A stretch of 47,386 nucleotides of DNA, taken from contig DXVO01000006.1 of the NCBI GenBank assembly GCA_019417325.1, positions 1 through 47,386 of the forward strand. The letters run 5' to 3'. This stretch comes from Parabacteroides sp. (GTDB lineage Bacteria; Bacteroidota; Bacteroidia; Bacteroidales; Tannerellaceae). Below are positions 9,401-18,190 of the stretch, in pieces. Each line of letters opens with the position of its first letter. Positions within the stretch are counted from its first letter, which is position 1. Below the pieces are notes generated by a model, which was not told the DNA's origin, did not search any database, and saw only the letters and a program-made list of their open reading frames with translations. The position numbers were made by a program, and so were the translations under genes.

Positions 9401-9639
9401 TTGTCGAAAGCGGTTCCTATCTGAAAATCAGAAATGCCGAATTAGGCTATACTATACCGGAACGGGTAACCAAGGCAATCAAAATAAAACGTGCCCGTTT
9501 CTCACTTCGTGCCGACAATATTGCCACGTTGAAAAAAGGATGGGGCAAGAATGCCTATACCGGTCTTGACCCGGAAACTCCGGGAAGCAGCTATCCGCTT
9601 CCATTCTCTATGACAATGGGTGTAAATGTAACATTCTGA
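6445..9639 (+). CDS. SusC-family TonB-dependent outer-membrane transporter
   Basis: Outer-membrane pore for TonB-driven import of oligosaccharides, working as a complex with SusD. A signal peptide (about 1-30) is followed by a carboxypeptidase-regulatory-like domain (about 45-125: KTVTGKVVDEQGEPLPGV, DMDGNFSL, FSFIGYK). A TonB box region (LDEVVVTGY) and a plug domain (about 135-250, with IRIRGEGTLNNNDPLYIIDG and GSRAANGVIIITTRKG) come next, and the rest is beta-barrel ending in a C-terminal aromatic residue (MGVNVTF). At 1064 aa the length is typical. It starts its own transcription block and is 25 nt upstream of the SusD gene. The substrate is inferred from the linked hydrolases to be a ketofuranose-containing oligosaccharide. 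Confidence 0.96.
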   Translation: MNQVKTKMKQSACRLAFLASLCVIPVHVFGTTTTDSVLSVAQQKKTVTGKVVDEQGEPLPGVTIVEKGRTNNGTISDMDGNFSLATTSDDGTLEFSFIGYKTTSIPIKKANNATITMTEDALNLDEVVVTGYTSQKKADLTGSVSVIKVDQIRSSSTGSVMRAAQGKVAGMSVSANGSPNPSATIRIRGEGTLNNNDPLYIIDGTPTTRSMEELATMDIESMQVLKDASSASIYGSRAANGVIIITTRKGKKGTTVDFKASYTVVSKKKPYELMNTEQRGIAQYWAIKNDNPDANPSEVGIGGLYKYEDHQDANGNFVLDKVSWNEWLDPETKTMRSADTDWQKEILRTGHVQQYNVTLSTGNDSGNALFALDYYDNKGTIKGSFFNRFNGRVNTNYSWLDGRVKVGENMTVSKWRQSSNIGDGNLGGCKSLMSIVPVHTVDGEGWGGPVGGMSDRQNPVRLIEDNMQNHQDNLRLFGNGYISIEFLKGLVFRSSFGIDLTGFWKKTMDLKYKSGFMSEDKNKVYEEASYDLNWNNSNVLQYVFDLGKNNFDVMLGQETIRHNYNKLWGSRRVYALENPDYMQLDSGEDEKDNGGNAIGNTMISWFGKINYNYDNRYLASVTLRRDASSVFGSNNRWATFPAFSLGWSLKNEKFLSELLSKVSQLKLRYGWGQNGNSQIDAYAAYQMYMPLYDVGNIDDWNWGTAYDITGSGGNLPSGYHRTQRGNPNLKWETTSQHNFGLDFGFFDSKFSGSFDYYLKYTRDILMKPGTVATLGEGAHMWLNGADIDNKGFELTLNYSDKFGEVGFDISGVFSHNKQKIMNVPDDVINNFAGNGKEDNILGRPKNSLYGYVADGLFQNDEEVKNAPTQVGAAPGRIRYKDLNNDGKIDSEDRTWIGDENPALEYGVTIGLTYKNFDFSIFFNGVAGKDLNVSGWKSWTDIYALSTSGENYGTRMLDAWTPTNTSSTIPALSINNYNDEGRFSTYFVESGSYLKIRNAELGYTIPERVTKAIKIKRARFSLRADNIATLKKGWGKNAYTGLDPETPGSSYPLPFSMTMGVNVTF

Positions 9640-9664
9640 TATGAACTGAAAAACTGATAATAAA

Positions 9665-11398
9665 ATGAAAACAATCCAATTAATAAGTTCCGTACTTTCT
9701 TTGTCGTTTTTACTTTCCTGTACTTCCCTTTTGGATGAAAAACCTCAGGGAGTAATCGACGACAGTGATTTGAACAGTGCAGAAAAAGTTGAACAAATGG
9801 TTATTGCCGCTTATTCTTTCTGCGGGCAGAATCATTTTAACAAACAATTCGGTATGCCTTACGAAGAAGGTTCCGTACGAGGAGGCGAAGCATATAAAGG
9901 CGGTTCCGGTACAAACGACAATGCAGAAAGAAACCTCTGGGAAACATTCACATACATGCAAGCTACCACTTCCAGCGATTTGGACAACCTTTGGTGGGTA
10001 CATTATGTAGGAGTGGGACGTGTACACGATGCTCTTCGCAGGGCGCAAGCACTCAGTGAAGATGAGTTTCCCTTGAAAAACCAACGGATTGCGGAACTCC
10101 GGTTCCTGCGTGGACATATCTACATGTACATGAAATTATGTTTCCGGTTCTTCCCGTACATAGACGAAAACACTCCGACAGACGAGTATGACAAAGTCAG
10201 CAATGACACATTGACCGACCAGGAATTATGGGGTAAACTGATTGACGACTTCCGCTTTGCTGTTGCAAACTTACCGGAAAAACAGACGGAAGTTGGTAGA
10301 CCTACCCGTTTCGCTGCAGAAGCTTATCTGGCTAAAACACTGTTGTTTGCTGCCTACGAACAGAATGAAACCAATCAGGTAATAAATATCAATAAAGAAA
10401 AACTGACTGAAGTAGCTGAACTCTGCAAAGATGTAATAGACCATTCAGGAAAAAGCCTGTTCCCGAATTTTGCCCATAACTTCTTATGGGAATATGAAAA
10501 CGGGCAGGAAAGTTTGTGGGCCATTCAATACTCTGCCAACAACGATAATTCTCCGGTTGGAAGAAATAATGCCTGGTTAATCTATCCGGTCAATTCCGAA
10601 TACGGATGCTGCGGATTCCTGCAACCTTCCGTAAATATGATGAACCGCTTCAAGACAGTAAAAGGTGTACCTGATTTTGAAAATTTCAATACAGGAGAAA
10701 TGCTGGATAATAAAGAAGCATTTTCCAAAATTCCGATGGACCCGCGCCTAATGCATACCGCATGTGTTCCGGAAATGCCCTGGAAATATGATCCTGAATT
10801 CATCATGGAAAAAAGTTGGGTTCGTACCCCTGAAGTATATGGCTACTCTATGAGCCAGAAACTGATAGTTCTTCCCTCCTGCCCTTGTTTCAGAAAAACG
10901 AACCCGTTCATGGGTAGCGGGCTGAATTATGATGTACTTCGCCTGGATGAAGTCATGTTATGGAGAGCTGAAGCATTGATTCAATTAGGTGGACAGGCAA
11001 ACTTATCCGAAGCATTAAGTTTAATCAACGAGATACGCCAACGCGCTGCAACCAGCACGGATAATTTGAAGTTTGCAGATGGAACACCTACTGGCAAATT
11101 TGAAGTAAACGCCTATATTCCGGGAGTCAATTGTCCGGCATGGGATCAGGAATTTGCATTCAAAGCTTTAAGATGGGAACGTAACCTCGAATTCTGTACA
11201 GAAGGCAAATGGTTCTTTGACCTGGTCCGCTGGGGTATTGCTGCTGAAGAAATGAATGCCTATTTCAAAGTGGAAAAAACAAGACGTTCCTATTTGAAAG
11301 ACGCTCAATTTACCAAAGGACGTGATGAATACTTCCCTATTCCACAAACACAAATCAGTTATGTGAAAGGATTGTATAAGCAAAATCCGGGTTACTAA
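9665..11398 (+). CDS. SusD/RagB-family outer-membrane glycan-binding lipoprotein
   Basis: Surface lipoprotein that caps the SusC transporter and binds the glycan. The lipobox FLLSC places the acylated cysteine at residue 19, followed by the typical LLDEKPQG start of mature SusD proteins. Helical repeat segments follow, including LRFLRGHIYMYMKLCFRFFP, the RPTRFAAEAYLAKTLL segment and LRLDEVMLWRAEALIQLG. The C-terminal RWERNLEFCTEGKWFFDLVRW block is diagnostic of the family. At 577 aa it is within the family range. A strong hairpin lies directly after the stop. Confidence 0.95.
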   Translation: MKTIQLISSVLSLSFLLSCTSLLDEKPQGVIDDSDLNSAEKVEQMVIAAYSFCGQNHFNKQFGMPYEEGSVRGGEAYKGGSGTNDNAERNLWETFTYMQATTSSDLDNLWWVHYVGVGRVHDALRRAQALSEDEFPLKNQRIAELRFLRGHIYMYMKLCFRFFPYIDENTPTDEYDKVSNDTLTDQELWGKLIDDFRFAVANLPEKQTEVGRPTRFAAEAYLAKTLLFAAYEQNETNQVININKEKLTEVAELCKDVIDHSGKSLFPNFAHNFLWEYENGQESLWAIQYSANNDNSPVGRNNAWLIYPVNSEYGCCGFLQPSVNMMNRFKTVKGVPDFENFNTGEMLDNKEAFSKIPMDPRLMHTACVPEMPWKYDPEFIMEKSWVRTPEVYGYSMSQKLIVLPSCPCFRKTNPFMGSGLNYDVLRLDEVMLWRAEALIQLGGQANLSEALSLINEIRQRAATSTDNLKFADGTPTGKFEVNAYIPGVNCPAWDQEFAFKALRWERNLEFCTEGKWFFDLVRWGIAAEEMNAYFKVEKTRRSYLKDAQFTKGRDEYFPIPQTQISYVKGLYKQNPGY

Positions 11399-11410
11399 TC
11401 CCAGGATATA

Positions 11411-11457
11411 AACAGATTGTTGCAATGATTTATGAATCTTGCAACAATCTGTTTTCT
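11411..11457 (+). terminator. Strong hairpin after susD (terminator or attenuator)
   Basis: AACAGATTGTTGCAA (11411-11425) pairs perfectly over 15 bp with TTGCAACAATCTGTT (11439-11453). The loop can add four more pairs (GATT with AATC), and the right arm is followed by TTCTTC. No new consensus promoter is visible before the next gene, so it probably lowers rather than ends transcription. Confidence 0.7.
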
Positions 11458-11518
11458 TCAAGCCGTTACCACATAATATATAATCTTGTATAAATCTTTC
11501 CTGAAAAACAAACAGTTT

Positions 11519-13696
11519 ATGAAAAAGACAAACCTCACCGGAATAATATGTTCAGCTATATTATTCGTATCCTGCCAGTCTCCAGAATACTTTAAGGATG
11601 CTGTTGCCGCATGGTCATTTTCAGATCTGAATGACCAGACTGAAATAAACAGTCCGTTGGCTTCTCATGGAGAGATTCATTATATAACCCTCGACAGCCA
11701 AGAAGCTAAAGCATCGGTGACAAGAGGAGGCGACGGTAAAGCAATCCGGTTAAAAAACGGTTCATTAAATGCCGGACAAGGTATTGGGGAAAAACTGAAC
11801 TTAACCGGAAAAAACATATCGATTCTCGCCAGAATCAAAGCAGAAGAAATAACAAACGGTTCTCTTCCCATACTGAACAAAGACGGAAACGACCAAAGTA
11901 TTTCCTATAGTTTATCCCTGAATACAATTGATAACGAAACTTATATTGAAGTAAAAATAGGAAGCGATGAAATCGGAGGCGCTCACCTATTGAAACATAA
12001 ACTCACAAAAGAAGAGTACACGGAATGGCACGATATTTTATTCCGGTTCAATGGCAAAACCTCAGAACTATATATTGACGGAATACTCCGGGATGATGAA
12101 GTGACAGTCGGAGAAATCAGAGACTGGAACCGTCAACCTCTTTTAATCGGGACAAACCCTTCAGGAGAACAATTCAACGGGTTAATCGACCACATTGTTT
12201 TATGGAACCGCTATCTTACCAATGAAGAAATACAAAAATACTCCGGAGTAACCTCTTTAAAAGATGGACGCCCGGATTATTATCAGGAAACATACAGACC
12301 GCAATTCCACTTCTCGGCAAAGAAAAACTGGTTAAACGACCCAAACGGTTTGGTTTATTATAATGGAATTTATCATTTATTTTTTCAATATATGCCGCCC
12401 CACCGTCCGGGGGCTTATAAAGATTGGGGACACGCCACCAGTACAGACTTAGTACACTGGACACAGATACCCAATCATATCACACCTCATAAAGTATGGT
12501 CGGGTTGCTGGTCCGGCTCTGCCATTGTTGATGAAAACAATGTTGCCGGTTTTCAAGATGGAGACGAAAAGACAATCGTTGCCTTTATTACAAACGGCGG
12601 AGACCCCGGAAGAGGATTAGGTCCTTTGTGCACTCAATGTATTGCTTACAGTACTGATGGAGGATACACATTTAATTATTACGACCAAAATCCTGTAATC
12701 AACAACATACACAATGCAAACCGGGATCCCAAAGTAGTCTGGGATGAATATTCTCAAAAATGGATTATGTCACTTTATATGGATGAACCCAATAAATTCG
12801 GATTATTCTCTTCTTCCAATCTAAAAGAATGGAAATACCTGTCTACCGTTTTATTAGAAGGAGTTTCCGAATGCCCAGGGTTTTGCCCGCTCCCTGTCAA
12901 TGGAGATAAAAAGAATAAGAAATGGCTCTTTTTCGGTGCTAATGGGAATTATAGAATCGGCTCCTTTGACGGGACGAATTTCATACCTGAAACAAACGTT
13001 TTGCAAGGAGATTATGGTATGAACTTCTATGCTGCCCAAACCTGGAGCAACTCTCCCGATGGTAAGTGCTACCATATTGCCTGGATGCCAACCAAACGTT
13101 TACCGGGAATGCCTTTCGAACAACAAATGAATTTCCCGACAGAAGTGACTTTACGAACTACAGCCAATGGCATGCAAATGTATCGGATGCCAGTTTCCGG
13201 TATTTCCTCACTTTACGAAAAGCGGGAAAGCTGGAATAACCGGACAATAAAAAAAGGAGATAACCCATTTCAGGAAATGAATGGAGAGTTGTATGATATA
13301 AACCTGGAAATAGCCATGCAACAGGCATCGTCATTAGATATAGGGATACGGGGAGCCCTTATCCATTATGATGCGGCAAGAAAGAGTATCCAATGTGGTT
13401 CTCCATCCATTGACGAGCAAACGCTTTCACAAAATTGGTGGAGCCCGAAAAGAACAAATATCACATCTTCAAACAACATGGGAGAAGCTCCTTTATCTCC
13501 GGAAAACGGAAAAATTAAACTGCGTATCCTTGTAGACCGTACCACTATAGAGATATTCGGTAATGATGGACAGATCGTAATCACATCCTGTTTCTTGCCG
13601 GAAAAGGATAATAAATCTTATTCGTTAACTTCCAATAGCGAAATTCTTCTGGTCAATGCAGAGGTCCATTCATTAAAGTCTGCATGGACAAACTAA
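11519..13696 (+). CDS. LamG-GH32 lipoprotein (fructan hydrolase, levanase/inulinase/invertase class)
   Basis: Predicted membrane-anchored fructosidase. The start at 11519 (725 aa) is preferred over an upstream TTG because it opens a clean lipoprotein signal, with the lipobox FVSC at C19. Residues about 25-245 are a LamG/concanavalin-like domain (ELYIDGILRDD, GLIDHIVLWNRYLTNEEI). The GH32 module starts near residue 258. It has the canonical WLNDPNG (271-277, nucleophile D274), RDP (402-404) and EC (451-452) motifs, plus WSGSA and a C-terminal beta-sandwich with VDRTTIEIFGNDG. It is the only protein here with all textbook GH32 motifs. It lies 120 nt after the SusD gene, beyond a hairpin, and 11 nt before the next gene. 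Endo or exo action cannot be told from sequence. Confidence 0.92.
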   Translation: MKKTNLTGIICSAILFVSCQSPEYFKDAVAAWSFSDLNDQTEINSPLASHGEIHYITLDSQEAKASVTRGGDGKAIRLKNGSLNAGQGIGEKLNLTGKNISILARIKAEEITNGSLPILNKDGNDQSISYSLSLNTIDNETYIEVKIGSDEIGGAHLLKHKLTKEEYTEWHDILFRFNGKTSELYIDGILRDDEVTVGEIRDWNRQPLLIGTNPSGEQFNGLIDHIVLWNRYLTNEEIQKYSGVTSLKDGRPDYYQETYRPQFHFSAKKNWLNDPNGLVYYNGIYHLFFQYMPPHRPGAYKDWGHATSTDLVHWTQIPNHITPHKVWSGCWSGSAIVDENNVAGFQDGDEKTIVAFITNGGDPGRGLGPLCTQCIAYSTDGGYTFNYYDQNPVINNIHNANRDPKVVWDEYSQKWIMSLYMDEPNKFGLFSSSNLKEWKYLSTVLLEGVSECPGFCPLPVNGDKKNKKWLFFGANGNYRIGSFDGTNFIPETNVLQGDYGMNFYAAQTWSNSPDGKCYHIAWMPTKRLPGMPFEQQMNFPTEVTLRTTANGMQMYRMPVSGISSLYEKRESWNNRTIKKGDNPFQEMNGELYDINLEIAMQQASSLDIGIRGALIHYDAARKSIQCGSPSIDEQTLSQNWWSPKRTNITSSNNMGEAPLSPENGKIKLRILVDRTTIEIFGNDGQIVITSCFLPEKDNKSYSLTSNSEILLVNAEVHSLKSAWTN

Positions 13697-13707
13697 ATTG
13701 TATGAGT

Positions 13708-15234
13708 ATGAAAAAGATATATACAAACAGAATAGCTGGAATAATCGTCCTATTGTTATGTTTCTATTCCTGCCATAACAAAACTACAGGTGAAGACAAA
13801 TACCGGCCTCATATGCATTTTTCTTCCGGTAAAAACTGGACGGGTGAACCATCCGGGCTCGTTTATTCCGATGGAGAATACCATCTTTTTTATCTGCATA
13901 ATCCTTCTGATGCCGTACTCGGAAATATCGGCTGGGGACATGCGGTCAGTCGCGACCTTATCAAATGGGAAGAACTGCCGGTAGCTATCCCGGCCGACGC
14001 TCTCGGACAAATTTATTCCGGCAGTGTTATTGTGGATTCACAAAACACCTCCGGCTTGGGTTCGGACACCACATCCCCCTTCATCGCATTCTTTACCTAC
14101 CAAAATGACAAGGGGAATCCGGACAGACCAGTCTACATGGCTTACAGCCTCGACAAAGGTCTTTCATGGACTAAGCCGGAAGCTCCAATAGTAAAAGACA
14201 ACCAATATCAGCAATTATACAACCCGAATGTATGCTGGAACGAAAGCTTAAATAAATGGTTGATGACTGTTTCCACCGGTTCCACAATCCGGTTCTACTC
14301 TTCTTCTGATTGCCGGCATTGGACTTACCTGAGTACATTCGGCGAAGGACTGTTTTCCGAAGGCAACTGGGAAAGTTCGTCTTTCTTCCCTCTTCATGTT
14401 ACCGACAGCGGACAGACAAAATGGGTATTAACTGTCACAATGAACGGAGGACCGGCGGACGGAGCACCCGGCATACGGTATTTCGTCGGCGATTTCAATG
14501 GTACAAGATTTAAAATCACCCAGACACAGGAATTGTGGGCAGACTATGGCAAAGATAATTGTGCAGGCATCACACTTCCCGGAAAAAATCCGGTTCTGCT
14601 AAGCTGGATGAATAGCTGGGATTACGCAAACCTGCTACCGACCCAACAAGGACGCGGAAGTCTAACCTTTCCCCGTACACTAAGCCTGAAAGCGGAAGGT
14701 AATTATTATATCCTTGCCTCCCGCCCTGTCGAAGCAATAGATAACTATATCCGAAACACCTATTTTTCGGAAGAAAAGATAAAATATACCGGAGAAAGAA
14801 AAATATTCAGTGATATACCTTTTCCTAAAGAGCCGTTTATCCTGAAACTTTCATTCGATAATACCAACCGGCGTGCCATATGGGGAGCAAGAGATTACGG
14901 AATCCGTTTCATAACAGAATCAGGTAAACGAATCTCCATCGGATACCAAGCCGAATTAAATTCCTTTTATATAGACCGTAGCCAACTCAGAGAACAGTCT
15001 TTTTCCGAGAGTTTCGACCGATTGGCAGGAGCAACCTATTCACACTATGGACCAACTACAGACTGGTATATATTGGCAGACCATAATTCGGTCGAACTGT
15101 TTGCCTGTGAAAACAGAGTTGCTTTAACCGCTCTTTCTTTTCCGGAAGAGCCTTTTGTAGCCTTCGAATTATATTCGGACAAAGGAAACACTACATTACT
15201 GGAGGTATCCCTCAGCTTGTTAAAAGACAAATAA
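13708..15234 (+). CDS. GH32-like lipoprotein with all three catalytic motifs altered
   Basis: Surface or periplasmic lipoprotein with the GH32 fold. The start at 13708 is chosen because it leads into a lipobox (FYSC, C22) and lies 11 nt after the previous stop. The propeller shows FSSGKNWTGEPSGLVY, WGHAVSRDLIKWEELP and YSGSVIVD, so the fold is clear. However, NDPNG has become GEPSG (E47 in place of the nucleophile Asp), RDP has become YNP (171-173) and EC has become ES (E222-S223). The C-terminal sandwich with DHNSVELFACENRVALTALSF is retained. At 508 aa it is full length with no frame damage, so the changes look selected rather than decayed. It may be a fructan-binding protein or an enzyme of unusual specificity. 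Confidence 0.83.
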   Translation: MKKIYTNRIAGIIVLLLCFYSCHNKTTGEDKYRPHMHFSSGKNWTGEPSGLVYSDGEYHLFYLHNPSDAVLGNIGWGHAVSRDLIKWEELPVAIPADALGQIYSGSVIVDSQNTSGLGSDTTSPFIAFFTYQNDKGNPDRPVYMAYSLDKGLSWTKPEAPIVKDNQYQQLYNPNVCWNESLNKWLMTVSTGSTIRFYSSSDCRHWTYLSTFGEGLFSEGNWESSSFFPLHVTDSGQTKWVLTVTMNGGPADGAPGIRYFVGDFNGTRFKITQTQELWADYGKDNCAGITLPGKNPVLLSWMNSWDYANLLPTQQGRGSLTFPRTLSLKAEGNYYILASRPVEAIDNYIRNTYFSEEKIKYTGERKIFSDIPFPKEPFILKLSFDNTNRRAIWGARDYGIRFITESGKRISIGYQAELNSFYIDRSQLREQSFSESFDRLAGATYSHYGPTTDWYILADHNSVELFACENRVALTALSFPEEPFVAFELYSDKGNTTLLEVSLSLLKDK

Positions 15235-15271
15235 AACGGACGAGATAAACAATTACTAAAAAACGAATTAT

Positions 15272-16432
15272 ATGAAGAAAGAAAGTATTATTCCACGTAT
15301 CATCCCTGTTATGCTGGCGTTTTTTACGATGGGATTTGTCGATTTGGTCGGTATTGCCACCAATTATGTAAAAAATGATTTCAGTCTGTCCGATACGGCT
15401 GCCAATTCATTTTCAGTGATGGTTTTCCTCTGGTTCCTGATATTCTCGGTACCAACCAGTATGTTAATGAATAAAATCGGAAGAAAAAAAACTGTTCTTT
15501 TAAGCATGATCCTAACACTTATCGGACTGATCATTCCCTGTCTGATTTATAACAGTATCAGCATGTTCATCGCCTTTTCTTTTATAGGAATCGGGAACAC
15601 TATCATACAGGTATCCCTCAATCCTCTATTAGCCAATATGGTAAATCCTGACAAACAATCCAGTTTTCTCACATTAGGGCAATTCGTTAAAGCCATAGCT
15701 TCTGCCATAGCACCGATTCTTGCGGCAAAAGCAGCCCTCTACTATGGAAACTGGAAATTGCTCTTTGTCATATTTGCCGTAGTAGATGTAATCGCCATCT
15801 TCTATCTGATGAGTACCCCGATTAAAGAACCGACAGAAAAGAATCAATCTTCTTCGTTTCGCGAATGTATCAGTCTGCTTAGTAATGTTATCATCGTTCT
15901 TTTTTTCCTTGGAATTCTGGTTCACGTAGGCATAGATGTCGGAGTTAATATTACAGCCCCGAAACTTCTACAAGAAAGAGTTGGCATTTCACTCTCGGAA
16001 GCCGGATATGTAATTAGTCTGTATTTCTTCTTACGTACCATCGGATGCTTTTCCGGAACATTTATTTTGGCATGGTTCTCACCAGTCAAATTCTTCATGA
16101 TCAGTGTATTCATGATTATGGCCGGTATTATAGGACTATACTTCAGCCAAAGTTTACTTGCTATCTATATATGCATAGGGCTCATTGGCTTTGGTAACTC
16201 TAATATATTTCCTATTATTTTCTCAAGTGCGTTGAGCTATATGCCGACCCGGCATAATGAAATCTCCGGATTAATGATTATGGGGATCATAGGAGGCGCT
16301 ATCTTCCCGGTTTTGATGGGCGTTGCTTCCGACACAATGGGAGGACAAACCGGCGCAGTGATCGTATTAACGATTTGTGCATGCTACTTGTTATTCCTAA
16401 TGACCAAAATGAAAAAGATCAATCACACTTAA
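15272..16432 (+). CDS. MFS sugar permease, FucP-like
   Basis: Inner-membrane symporter predicted to bring the released monosaccharide or small oligosaccharide into the cytoplasm for the kinase. It is highly hydrophobic, 386 aa with about 12 membrane spans. The start (PVMLAFFTMGFVDLVGIATN) is like fucose/glucose-galactose permeases of the FHS family. The loop 2-3 signature appears as MNKIGRKKTVLL and the second-half counterpart near SALSYMPTRHNEISGLMIMG. It lies 37 nt after the GH32-like lipoprotein gene and belongs to the same block. Substrate is inferred from context. Confidence 0.88.
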   Translation: MKKESIIPRIIPVMLAFFTMGFVDLVGIATNYVKNDFSLSDTAANSFSVMVFLWFLIFSVPTSMLMNKIGRKKTVLLSMILTLIGLIIPCLIYNSISMFIAFSFIGIGNTIIQVSLNPLLANMVNPDKQSSFLTLGQFVKAIASAIAPILAAKAALYYGNWKLLFVIFAVVDVIAIFYLMSTPIKEPTEKNQSSSFRECISLLSNVIIVLFFLGILVHVGIDVGVNITAPKLLQERVGISLSEAGYVISLYFFLRTIGCFSGTFILAWFSPVKFFMISVFMIMAGIIGLYFSQSLLAIYICIGLIGFGNSNIFPIIFSSALSYMPTRHNEISGLMIMGIIGGAIFPVLMGVASDTMGGQTGAVIVLTICACYLLFLMTKMKKINHT

Positions 16433-16542
16433 AAGGAAAGAAGGAATCTCTCTTGAAGAATAAAACTATCTTAGCAGGTCCTGGCAACGGAATTAAAAAG
16501 AATTCACTTCTGCATGATTTATTAACTTCATAATTATACACG

Positions 16543-18147
16543 ATGAAAACTACTACTTTATATTATTTGTATAGCCTTGCGATTCTTTTTTCCATCTATT
16601 CCTGCAAAGGACCTGATTATTCTCCCTGCAAAGACAAGATTAATTTAGAATCATTGATGGACGAAATGATTGATGTAGAAGCAGAGCCCTGTTTTCCCGC
16701 TCCAACTTTTACAACCAAGCATATATCCAGTTATGATCGCAGGTCAGTAACACCAGGCACTCCATCGTGGCATGCCAATCATGATAATACAGGATTCATT
16801 CGTTATGAAGCCAATAACGGGCGGGTAGAGAAAGTATTATTTGACGAAGAAGGTCCAGGTGTACTCACTCGAATACTGACTACGGGCGGCTCCGGTGGCG
16901 CTAATCTCCGTATCTACTTTGACGGAGAAAAAGAAGCCAGTATTCTTATTCCCGCTTATGACATTTCTTTATTTCCGCTGAACATCCCCGAAGGGTTATT
17001 GTACAAACACGAACACTATTCTACTACACAAGGAAGTAGTTTCTACTATCCCCTTCCTTATGCACGAAGCTGTAAAATAACGGTAGACAACGTAGACCGC
17101 GATTACTTCTTCCATACGTCCTGCCGCACGTATCCTAAAGGGACTAAAGTTCAGACTTTTACCCTAAAAGACGGAGAGGCTCTACAAGAGAAGGCACAAA
17201 AACTCAGTGAACAGCTCATGCACCCCAAAGCATATACTGAAAACCCGGAAATTAAAGAGAGCAGATTAACAGCCCACTCATCTCTAAGCATGCCACTTCC
17301 CGAAGGAGAAAAAGCAATCCGAAACCTCTCGATACATATATCAGAGGTCGATTCCGTCAACTATTCTTCAATAATGCGTAATCTGATAGTCAAAATCTCT
17401 TTCGACGGCGTTCAAACAGTATGTGTACCATTAAGTGATTTGACAGGAGCTGGTATGGGAGCACCTGCCGTCCGCAGCTATTATCTGGAAGCAGACGGAA
17501 AAGGATATTCAAGGCTACGTTTTGTCATGCCTTATCGGCAGAAAGCCAACATCGAAATCGAAAATATTTCCGAAAACACCGCCAATATCAAGATAGAGGC
17601 TTGTGTTTCTGCATGGAAATGGTATGCTAACACACTATATTTCCATGCGGGATGGAAGCAAGAAAACGGATTGGAGACCAACCGTGGTTTGGATTATAAT
17701 ATGGGGACCTTACAGGGAAGAGGCGTTTTTAAAGGTGACATGCTCTCTTTGTATAATCATTGCCCACGCTGGTATGGCGAAGGTGATGAACATATCTGGA
17801 TAGATAATGAAAAATTTCCTTCCCACTTCGGTTGTGGCACGGAGGATTACTATAATACAACTTTCGCACCTATCCATCCATACTTCAATCCCTTCGGCGG
17901 TGCTCCCCGGGAAGACGATGAGGCTTCGAGAGGATACAATACCTTTGTTCGTACACGAAATCTGGATATCATTCCTTTCAACGAACATTTACAATTCGAT
18001 TTCGAATTGATCAGCTGGGACGGCGGGCAAGTAGATTATGCATCTACCTTGTTCTGGTATGGTGATTTAGAAACCAAAATGACAAATATTTCTGATAGCA
18101 AAGAAGCTTTATACACCCTGCCTCCCGCTATCTATACAGGCAAATGA
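16543..18147 (+). CDS. GH172 (DUF2961) lipoprotein
   Basis: Predicted exported glycoside hydrolase of the DUF2961 family, now GH172. Characterised members act on alpha-D-fructofuranosides/difructose dianhydride I and on alpha-D-arabinofuranosides. The lipobox IYSC puts the acylated cysteine at residue 21. Family landmarks are GFIRYEANNGRVEKVLFDEEGPGVLTRI cut across residues near 85-112, LRIYFDGEKEASI, and the acidic HFGCGTEDYYN motif with E434, followed by FNPFGGAPRED. At 534 aa it is somewhat longer than many single-domain members. It ends the locus; the next gene is convergent with a 43-nt gap. With GH32 neighbours, a ketofuranoside with alpha as well as beta linkages is a reasonable target. 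Confidence 0.87.
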   Translation: MKTTTLYYLYSLAILFSIYSCKGPDYSPCKDKINLESLMDEMIDVEAEPCFPAPTFTTKHISSYDRRSVTPGTPSWHANHDNTGFIRYEANNGRVEKVLFDEEGPGVLTRILTTGGSGGANLRIYFDGEKEASILIPAYDISLFPLNIPEGLLYKHEHYSTTQGSSFYYPLPYARSCKITVDNVDRDYFFHTSCRTYPKGTKVQTFTLKDGEALQEKAQKLSEQLMHPKAYTENPEIKESRLTAHSSLSMPLPEGEKAIRNLSIHISEVDSVNYSSIMRNLIVKISFDGVQTVCVPLSDLTGAGMGAPAVRSYYLEADGKGYSRLRFVMPYRQKANIEIENISENTANIKIEACVSAWKWYANTLYFHAGWKQENGLETNRGLDYNMGTLQGRGVFKGDMLSLYNHCPRWYGEGDEHIWIDNEKFPSHFGCGTEDYYNTTFAPIHPYFNPFGGAPREDDEASRGYNTFVRTRNLDIIPFNEHLQFDFELISWDGGQVDYASTLFWYGDLETKMTNISDSKEALYTLPPAIYTGK

Positions 18148-18190
18148 ACGATACATCGTTAGGATTCACTTTCCCCATCTGTTTAGTCAA

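Noticed and set aside
11486..11518. Upstream TTG start for the LamG-GH32 lipoprotein
   Set aside because: It would put 11 residues before a clean lipoprotein signal; the ATG at 11519 is better.
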